DNA of 64,000 bases. Source: Thecaphora thlaspeos. Lineage: Eukaryota > Basidiomycota > Ustilaginomycetes > Urocystidales > Glomosporiaceae. Below the pieces are notes generated by a model, which saw nothing but the letters and a program-made list of their open reading frames with translations, had not been told where the DNA came from and made no database searches. The stretch is taken from assembly GCA_900291925.1 (NCBI GenBank), contig UWYS01000007.1:124001-188000 (forward strand), written 5' to 3'. A program made the translations under genes and the position numbers. This document shows, piece after piece, positions 56,342 through 64,000 of this stretch. Within the stretch, counting starts at the first letter, position 1. The number at the start of each line of letters is the position of its first letter.

Positions 56342-59300
56342 ATGCAGACTGCCCATCAGACGAATTGGCCGACCGGAGGAAGACAAGCCCTCTTCCCCTC
56401 GCCCACTTACTCGGAGTCGACCCAGTCGTCCGGTTCGAACCTCTGCACGCCCGACAACAGCAGCATGATGACGCTGCCGCACGACAAGCGCAGCAGGGAA
56501 GCGATCAGTGCCGCCAACGCCGCCTTCTTCTCGGCCACCGAGCGCGACGAGTTCAATGCCGTCTTTGGCAACGCCGGCGCCGGTGAAGCGGATCCGGAGC
56601 AGGGCAAGGGCGATGCCTCGCTCGACTTTGGGGCGATCAACGCCGGCGACTTGGTGGGCATGATCCACAATTCGTCGTTCACGTTCCTCGGGAAGCGCCA
56701 GGCGTCCAACAACACCGGCTCGAGGATGCAGCCGCTGGTGGATGCGGCCAACCGACGTCACAGCATCCAGCCGGTCCTCACGTCGTCTGGGTTGTCGTCG
56801 AGCCTGGTCTTCCCGTCAGCGGGAGCGTCGGGACAGATGGAATTGAGCGGTGGCGGGCCGTCGCACAACGTCACGGTCGGCGGTGCCGGGAGCATGAGCC
56901 TGTCCGCCGAGTCGTCGGGCGCCTGCGGACCATCGTCGTCGGGCTACAGCTTTGCCAACCTTGCGACGCACCAGAGCAATGAATACCTCATGTCGCCTCC
57001 GCGCCTCACGGTGAGCCTGTCGATGCAAGGCACGCCGACGCCGACACCTGCGGGCGCGACGGCGGATGCCTCGTCGGCGGAGGACAATAAGAGGCGGAGG
57101 ACGTCGGAGGTCGAGGCTACGCCGGACCGCAACGCCTCGGCGCATCAGCACATGCTCGGACAGACGCCGTCGCACCTCCAGCAGGCGGGACAGCACCAGC
57201 AGCAGCAGCCGCCGCCCAACTTTAGCCAGTACCAGCAGCACGTGATGCACTCGACGGGGTCGAGCAGCTTCTCGATGGGAGAAAACCAGCAGACGCCGCC
57301 ATCGGCGACTGCGGGAACGCAGTCGGTGCAGAGCAGCGTGTCGTCGATGCGTGTGCGGAAGCTGTCGCTGACGGCGGGGGGAGGAGGAGGAGGCGGGGCA
57401 GGGTCGGGCTCGGAGATTGCCGACCTGACGGCGGAGCTTTCGTTGCCGACGCACTTTGATGCGGACTGTGCGCTGCCAAAAAGCGCGCCGGCCCGAGCGG
57501 CAGGCGACGCGATGCAGCGCGTGCAGAGCCAGTTGAAATCCAACACGCCCAGCAAGCTCTCGCACCCCAACTCAGCCAACGCCACCCAATCCACGCCCAA
57601 CAGCCTCCACGCCAGCGCTGACAAGAACAAGACCCAGGACGTCTGGCCCGACGACGTCGAGGTCGCTTTCTGGGAAGGTGAGCAGCGGCGACAGCCTGCA
57701 CACATACACACGTCCTCGCGAGCTTTCGGCCCCTCTTTGCTCACACTTTTCTCCCTCCCCCATCTCCACCTCGCAATCATCCGACCCGCACCTTGCCCCT
57801 CTCCATCGACCGACCGACCACCCATCCCACCGCCCGCCCGCCCGCAGCACTGCGCCTCATCCCCAAGCTCGGCCGACGCAAGGTGCTCGTCCACGGCAAA
57901 CCGTGCGGACGCAACGAGCTCATCGCCGACTACATCGAGCGCAAGACGAACAAGACGCGCACGCGCAAGCAGGTCTCGAGCCACATCCAGGTGCTTAAGA
58001 ACATCAAGAAGGGCGATTCCGAGTTCCAGCAGCTCATCGCCGAGCCCACGTCCGAAGAAGACTTCTACATCCCCGCTGGCGGCATGATGTACGCCCAGAC
58101 CCTGGCAGGATACGGCTACGGCGGCCTCGGCGGGCCCTACCCGCTGCTCAGCATGGAGAGCGTCGGCCTGATGTCGCCCTACACGCCCGGCATGGGCTCG
58201 CACTCCCTCGCCAGCCCCATCACGCCCGGCGCCCCGCCCATGTCGGCCACCGGTTCCATCACCTCGGCGCTCAACGACCTCCACTTCCCGCACCCGCCCA
58301 ACGCCAAGGACCAGATGGCCAACACGCCCTGCCCCATCCTCCCCGCCAGCTTCTCGATGTGGGTCCACTGCTCCAACAGCGACGACAAGCACGTCTACAC
58401 CAGCCTCGACCGCAGCGCCATGTCGCCCTATGCCAACGGCCAGGGCGCCCTCTCCCGCTTCCCGCTTGACTCGGTGCGCGTCGGCCACTTCCGCTTCCCG
58501 CGCCTCGCCGAGATGTACCACCACATGCCGTGCCAGTTCCTCCACATTCACGTCCCGCTTTCCATCCCGCGCCATGACATCGTGATGCCGCGCTACGACC
58601 ACTTCAGCACGCAGCTCTCTCTCACCAGCGCCCAGGACTTACGCCTCACCTCGGTCACCTCGGTCTACTCGCACGGCAAGCGCGTCCTCTCCCTGGTCGA
58701 GCCGCTCGATGCCCCGCGCCGCGTCTCGGGCCGCGGCGCCCCCGACGGTCCCAGCGCCGCCCCCAGCTCCGTCGCCACCGGCGTCAAAAGCGAGGACGAC
58801 AAGCGAGCGGAGAAGGAGTCGATGGATCACTCTGCCTCTGCCGCCGCCAAGGACGATGCTACCGCCAGCATCAGCCCGGCCACCGCTTCGCCGAGCGAGC
58901 CGCCCTCGCCCGCGACGCCGATGGAGCCGTCCAACAGCTGCGACGGCTCGACGCGTCACCGCTGGTGCCACCAAGCACCCTTTGCGACCGACTTCTGGGC
59001 CGACTTCCTCAGCCGTAACCACCCCGTCAACGTCTACAACGACCGCAATGGCATGCAGTCGTTTGGCAAGGAGCCGAGCGAGCGCGCCGCGCTGGGCATG
59101 GCCGTCTCAGGCGTCACCATCATCCAGGAGCTCGTCGTCGCGTCCGAGGACAGCAGCAGCGGAAACGGCCAGAGGAGCGGTGGTCAGGGCTCGCCGGGCG
59201 AACGCGAGTCGAACCCCAACGGGGGACCGACCCTGCTGCCGGACTCGGGCTCCATGCTCAGCCCGGGAAGCAAGGTCGGCGACGTCGTCCTCGTTATCGC

Positions 59301-60441
59301 CTGGGACCTCGAGTGCGTTGAGGCTCTGGGGACCAACCCCGGCACGCCCACCGTCTCGATGCTGACGGCCAGCACCGGCGCGAGCCCGTCTCCCCTAGGT
59401 CGCCAGGTCGGTCTACCGGCTCCGTTCCATGGCCAGCCCTTCTACGGGATGCAGAACCAGCACCCGGCGGGCATAGCGATGAATGGTCAGCCTCAGCAGC
59501 ACCCGCAGCACCCGCATCACCCGCACCACCACGCGCAAGCGCACGCACACCAGCTACCGCAGTCGTTTCAGATGCAGCAGAGCCATTCGCAGCACGACTT
59601 CCGCTCGATGACGCCGCCCGCTCCGCCGGCACTGATGCAGACGCAGCCGTCGCCACAGCCCAACAATCAGCAGAAGTCGCAGGGACTGCAGCCGCTGCAC
59701 TTTGACGGCTCGATGCCGTTCGGCAACAACGGCGGCAACCACGGCCTCCAGCCGCCTACTCTGCTGTGCAAGCGCGGCCTGTCGGTCAACAAGCCGCTGA
59801 GTGTCTCGATTCCGCCGGCGCCGACCTACCTGAACCCGAACAAGATCCCCAACAGCGCCATGATCAACATGGGCGGTGGCTCGCAGCAGCAGCAGCATTC
59901 GCCGATGCACAGCCCTTCGCCGGCGGCGTGGGGACTGATGCAGCAGCGGGCGTTGTTGACGCCGATCACGCCCAACTTCCAGATGCAGGGAGCCACGCTC
60001 AACGAGCCGCCGCCGATCATGTCGGGCGACGAGGCTAGGCAGCAAAAGGAGCGTCTCGCTCGCCACTGGGCAGCCGAGGCGGCCAACCACGGCGGCACGC
60101 TCAGCTCGCTCCAGTCGCCGCTCGACATGACGTTCGGACCGGGTGTCCACGGTAACGGCGGCGTCCACATGTCGACCACCTCTGCGCTGGGAATGACCGG
60201 TATGCACCTCTCCGTCAGCGGCCAGGATGGCAGCGGCGGGCTACTATCGCCTGCCTCTTTCGACTTTGGCAACAAGGAAGGGGGAGACGCTAGCGTCGGT
60301 GTGGATGGACAGCAGATGATGATGCTCAACGACCAGTCAACACAAGAGTACATCGACGGTCTACTTGCTTCCATCGGCGTCAACCACGGCGGACCTACGG
60401 CGCACGACTTTACGAACGCCACCAATTTCTTCTCTACCTGA
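56342..60441 (+). CDS. TEA/ATTS-domain transcription factor (AbaA/Tec1/TEAD family)
   Basis: Exons 56342-57677 and 57848-60441 give 1309 residues. The TEA DNA-binding domain spans about residues 433-510 and is built across the intron: [12 protein letters not shown] in exon 1, then [33 protein letters not shown] and [14 protein letters not shown] in exon 2. It binds CATTCC/T-type sites and in fungi controls conidiation (AbaA) or filamentation (Tec1). The intron (GTGAGC...CGCAG, 170 nt) is phase 1. The N-terminal 430 residues are Ser/Gln/Gly-rich. A YAP/vestigial-type co-activator region may lie after the TEA domain ([34 protein letters not shown]). The C-terminus is rich in Gln, His and Met. 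A pyrimidine-rich leader of about 1 kb precedes it. Confidence 0.93.
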
Positions 60442-61031
60442 GACGGCGCGCGCGCGCATTCGAACGATGACCGCTCTCTTCCTCCATCTCCGTATCCTTT
60501 TCTTTGGCCTATCGTTCTATCGTCATAGACTTATCGCAAACGTCACCCGGATCTATATCATCACGTGTCCCATCTCCGTCTCACGATCAAATTAGGCCTC
60601 TTACATGCTTGGCCCTATCGTTTTTTTTCTCTCTCCTTGTCAATCTCGTACTTCCGTTCGTGCTCGGTCTACTGTATCAACTTTCTTTTCGCAGTCATTC
60701 CTAATATCCGGTATAAATCTCCTCTTCCTTTCCCCCCCTCCCCATCGCCCCCTTTTTTTTCTATACACTGCTTTCTTGCACTCTTCCCCCCTTTCCATCC
60801 CTTGTCTCCCTCACGATATTCTTGTCTGTACGATCCGATCCGATCCGATCCGAACCGCGTTACTGTATTTCTATTTCTGTTTCTTCCGTCTTCTGTCGAG
60901 GAAAACAAATTGATCCATTCCCTCTTTCTTTCTTGAACGATCGAAGTGACAAGTCGGGGAGAAGGCAGGCGGACGATGCGAATGTATGATTGTGTGCCAA
61001 GAGGGACGAGCTACTGACGCTATGGATACAA

Positions 61032-61067
<36 letters not shown>

Positions 61068-61197
61068 AGATGGCCGGAGGTAGAACATAAATGGTCCATG
61101 TGTGAGAGAGAGAAGCGCCGAAAGGTCTCTGACCGACGACGTGAAAGAGAAACATGTACAATCCACCAAAATCGCCGAGCCTCGATACGCTGGCGGG
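60442..61197. other. intergenic between convergent genes
   Basis: 3' flanks of the TEA gene and the LEA-2-like gene. C/T-rich to about 60940, with a run of five GATCC-type pentamers at about 60833-60852; no gene. Confidence 0.45.
61034..61064. repeat. (GA)n microsatellite
   Basis: About 15 uninterrupted GA units. Confidence 0.9.
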
Positions 61198-62728
61198 CTA
61201 GAGGGTATCGTGTACATCCGCCACGGATCGCCTCGCCGCCGTCTGGAGGATCGAGGTGCGCTTCACAAATTCATCGGCTACAGCCGCTACTACCTCGACT
61301 GGTGACCTATCCTCCTCCTCGTCACGACGCGAGAGACCGGTGACGCCGCCGAGGTTGTTTCCCAGGGCGGACTGGACAGAGGCGCCAGTGAGCGGACAGG
61401 GGAACGAGACGGCCTGTGAGAAGCTGACAGGGATCGTGATGCTTAGCACCGAGACGTCGACGTCGATGTCTAGATCGAACTGTGGAGTACGAGAAAAAAG
61501 GAGGGAGAGGTGCAAGCAAGGAGGGCGTCAGCGGCGGTGCTCGAACGACTGCCAGCGGACATGACGAGGTGGCCGAGATAAGGGACGTTTGATGAACGTA
61601 CGCTGAGGTCGCCGGTGCCCGTGCTGCTGGGGCTGGTGAGGCCGGACAGGGTGAGGCCGCACTTTGAGGCGATGTCCTTGATGATGCTGAGGTCGGTGTC
61701 CTTGCTCGAATCGTACGAGATGGTAAAGGGGAAGGTGACCGTTGTGTTGGCGTGCGGGACAATCTTCTGGTCCCTGATCTCGCCCGAGCCGACGGTAGCG
61801 CTCTTGTTGTTTGCGTCGTAGGCCTGTTGGGGCGAGGGGGAGGAAGGTGAGAGATAGGGGCAGGAATAGCGCGAATGTCAGCCTTCGCATCGACTCGATC
61901 GTGGGAGGGTTTGCTCGGACCAGCATGGCGCTTGATCTGGGAGAGGCAACACACCTGGGCAGCGAGCTTCTTGATGGTGGCCAAGATGGAGTTGGGGTTG
62001 GAGATGGAGATGTCGACCTTGACGTCGAAGCTGAATGCGCCGTTTGTGTAGGTGACGGCCTGCGATGCTACGCCGACTCCGCTGATGGCGACGTTGGGTG
62101 GGCGCACAAACTGTCGCAGGGCAGAGGGGGTGAGGGAGGAGAGAGGATGGAAGGGCGCTTGATCAGTGAGTCGACACGGGATCGAGGAGACTTGCCACAC
62201 AGGGCAAGGGCGTGGAGCGGTGCTTACCATGACAATGAGACAGACGATGGAGAGGATAAAGATGAGTGCGACGATGAGGATGCAGAAGAGGACGCGAAAG
62301 ATCTTTGCGGGGATGCTCCTCTGCTGGAAGGACCTCTTGTCGTCCCTCGTCCAGATGCTGTTCCCCCTGGCGCCAGAGTAAGGGTCGCCCTTTTCGGCGG
62401 CCATGTTGCTGTTGATGTAGGCTGGGCCCGTTTGTAGGGCGATGGGGTAGGGCTGTGCCGAGGGAACGGGAGGGTAGCGACCGTCGAGAGAGTCGTCGCG
62501 GTCGGAACTGTGGTCGTCTGGTTCGGCGGCGGCGGCGGCGGCGGCGGCGAGACGGGTAGAGGGTCGGCGATGGATCAAATCTAGGCTGGCCGAGTCGGAG
62601 TAGGAATGGTAGTGGTGTGATGGCGAGTCGGGGCGGTCTTCTGAGTGGTGAGGATGGTAGGGTTGGGAGTGTTGGTGGTGTCCGCTAGAGGATTGGACGG
62701 AGGAGTTGCCGGCAAAGGGGTAGGACAT
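61198..62728 (-). CDS. single-pass membrane protein with LEA-2-like domain
   Basis: Four phase-0 exons (62728-62228, 62110-61955, 61823-61602, 61479-61198) give 386 residues. Residues 1-140 are a disordered His/Ser/Tyr/Pro-rich cytosolic tail. Residues about 143-167 form one transmembrane helix (VLFCILIVALIFILSIVCLIV). The luminal part has beta-rich LEA-2 (NDR1/HIN1-like) character: VAISGVGV, FSFDVKVDISISNPNSILATIKK, TTVTFPFTISYD, then FDLDIDVDVSVLSITIPVSFS. Such proteins in fungi sit in vacuolar or plasma membrane, and yeast Tag1 is a relative by architecture. Splice sites are GTAAGC, GTGTGT and GTACGT with standard acceptors. The exact role is unknown. Confidence 0.82.
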
Positions 62729-64000
62729 GGCGGACGGACGGTTTGGCGGAGCGAGGGGAGCGGCAACAAGAGAAAGAGGTCGAGAGGCAGTAAGCAGCGA
62801 GAGCTGAGCGGATCGGCGCGCGGTGTGCGATGTGCGGCGTGGAGGCGAGAGGACGTGAGCCAACGGACGGTCAACAGATAGGGTAGAGGCAGATGCCAGA
62901 GCGAGGCGAGGCGCTGCCCAAGGTGGACAAGGCGAGCAGAGCAGCTCCTGGCGAGCCAAACGACGGAATTTCTTTGCGGTACAGCGTCGATGCTCACAGC
63001 CAGCTGGCCGAGGTGACATCACTAAGACTAACACTAACTTACGCCGAGCGCGCACACGCATGGCGGATGAGCCGATGCCCAAAAAACGGTGCAGCGCCGA
63101 CACAGAGGAGCAGCCAGGCAGCGGCACAGCCCCGTCCTTACGTAGCTCCCGTAGGACCCTGAAGCTTGCGTCAACGGCACCCCAACAAACGGCAAAATGC
63201 AAAACAAGGCGGCGCTTCCGCCTCTTGCTGTCCGTCGCTGTGATCATGCTGACGGCCAACAGAGAGAGAGCGTACTGTAGCGTGCAAGACAAGGAGCGAG
63301 AGAGTTGAGTGTGACAGAGGACGTGGCTGTGGCAGCAGCTGCTTGCGCCGTGCCAAGCTGCACTGCATTGCACCGCCTTTCCAGCAATAGTTGGGCCCTT
63401 TTCCCCACCTTGCGAGACTAATCACTTGGGCCCTCTTCTCTCTTGGTCGCCGATGACGCTCAAGGTCGCCGCAACCACAGCACCATCGAGCTTCCATCGC
63501 CCTCTTCCCCCCTCCTCTCTGCACCACCTCCCAGACGACACCGCTTCTTATGCATCCTGACAGGCTTCGCGATAGACGATATCGAATCTCTTAGACCTCA
63601 CACTTCCCCCCAGGTGTGGGGTGTGGGGTAGGGTCGAGCGTTGTCGCATGAATATAAAAGTCATTTTGCCCCTCTTACCGCCAGCCCGTGTCCAGTCTGC
63701 TGCTGCAACGCGCCCGATTTCATCCTCCGACACCCCGATCTAGCCGTTGCTCGCTCGGTAGCCATCTCAACACACGCTAGTCCTCCCTCGCTCCATGCCT
63801 TCAATTGTTGCAGTCACGACGACAGCGATGCATCGATTCCAACGAGTGCAACAACAGACTACTCTCGTGAGATGACCATCGTTGCTGCCACCTGTTCAAA
63901 GCTACACGCTACTTCTTGTTCTTGTTCTTGTTCTTGTTCTGCTTCTTGTTACCGCCTCCGTTCGCTTTTCCTCAGCCAGCCGCCGCCGTAGCTTTGTCAC
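62729..64000. other. promoter of LEA-2-like gene and unassigned right end
   Basis: No supported gene. TATAAA at 63653-63658 (+) and a CTTGTT repeat at about 63911-63938 suggest the promoter and leader of a plus-strand gene that starts beyond or near the window edge. Short ATG frames at 63641, 63795 and 63871 are not convincing. Confidence 0.4.

Noticed and set aside
57145..58602. 485-codon minus-strand ORF
   Set aside because: It overlaps the TEA domain and its flanks; composition mirrors the sense strand.

Overview
This is about 64 kb of nuclear DNA from a GC-rich, gene-dense fungus, most likely a basidiomycete of the Ustilaginomycotina (smut-related) type. The reasons are short GT-AG introns (about 50-170 nt) with CTRAY branch sites, strong C/G third-position bias, a microbial rhodopsin of the fungal ion-pump type, a single cysteinyl-tRNA synthetase gene with two starts, and fungal THI6, NudC and TEA/ATTS genes. 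The lineage is an inference; no rRNA or mitochondrial marker is present. There are no operons, CRISPR arrays or phage genes, and no tRNA gene was recognised by eye.

Layout. 1-1.0 kb: decayed, CpG-stripped transposon-like fragment. 1.7-4.7 kb: Ser-rich protein of unknown function. 5.6-7.5 kb: MFS drug/polyamine transporter. 9.5-10.5 kb: a dispersed repeat, a TATA box and a small secreted cysteine-containing protein. 11.4-13.5 kb (-): signal peptide, ectodomain and seven-helix protein. 15.2-18.0 kb (-): VPS33, divergent from cysteinyl-tRNA synthetase (18.4-21.1 kb), which converges on THI6 (21.2-23.2 kb, -). 24.0-26.7 kb (-): TPX2-like protein, divergent from an F-box protein (27.2-29.2 kb). 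29.8-30.9 kb: haloacetate-dehalogenase-like hydrolase. 31.3-37.4 kb: three consecutive broken genes (acetoacetate-decarboxylase-like, secreted esterase, SGNH hydrolase). 38.0-38.9 kb (-): NudC, divergent from 6-phosphofructo-2-kinase/fructose-2,6-bisphosphatase (39.7-41.9 kb). 43.3-44.5 kb: rhodopsin. 45.2-48.6 kb (-): an MCM-binding protein carrying a complete PLP-homeostasis (YggS/PROSC) domain inside it. 48.8-56.3 kb: gene-poor tract with many TACTGTA palindromes and a foldback element. 56.3-60.4 kb: TEA/ATTS transcription factor. 61.2-62.7 kb (-): LEA-2 type membrane protein.

Most genes are unrelated housekeeping functions (vacuolar fusion, translation, thiamine synthesis, nuclear migration, glycolytic control, replication). 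The accessory parts are the secreted protein and its repeat, the decaying hydrolase block and the gene-poor tract. The strongest candidate for something undescribed is the in-frame MCMBP-PLPHP-MCMBP fusion. Exon boundaries were worked out by hand from splice motifs, phase agreement and family conservation, and have not been tested against transcripts.
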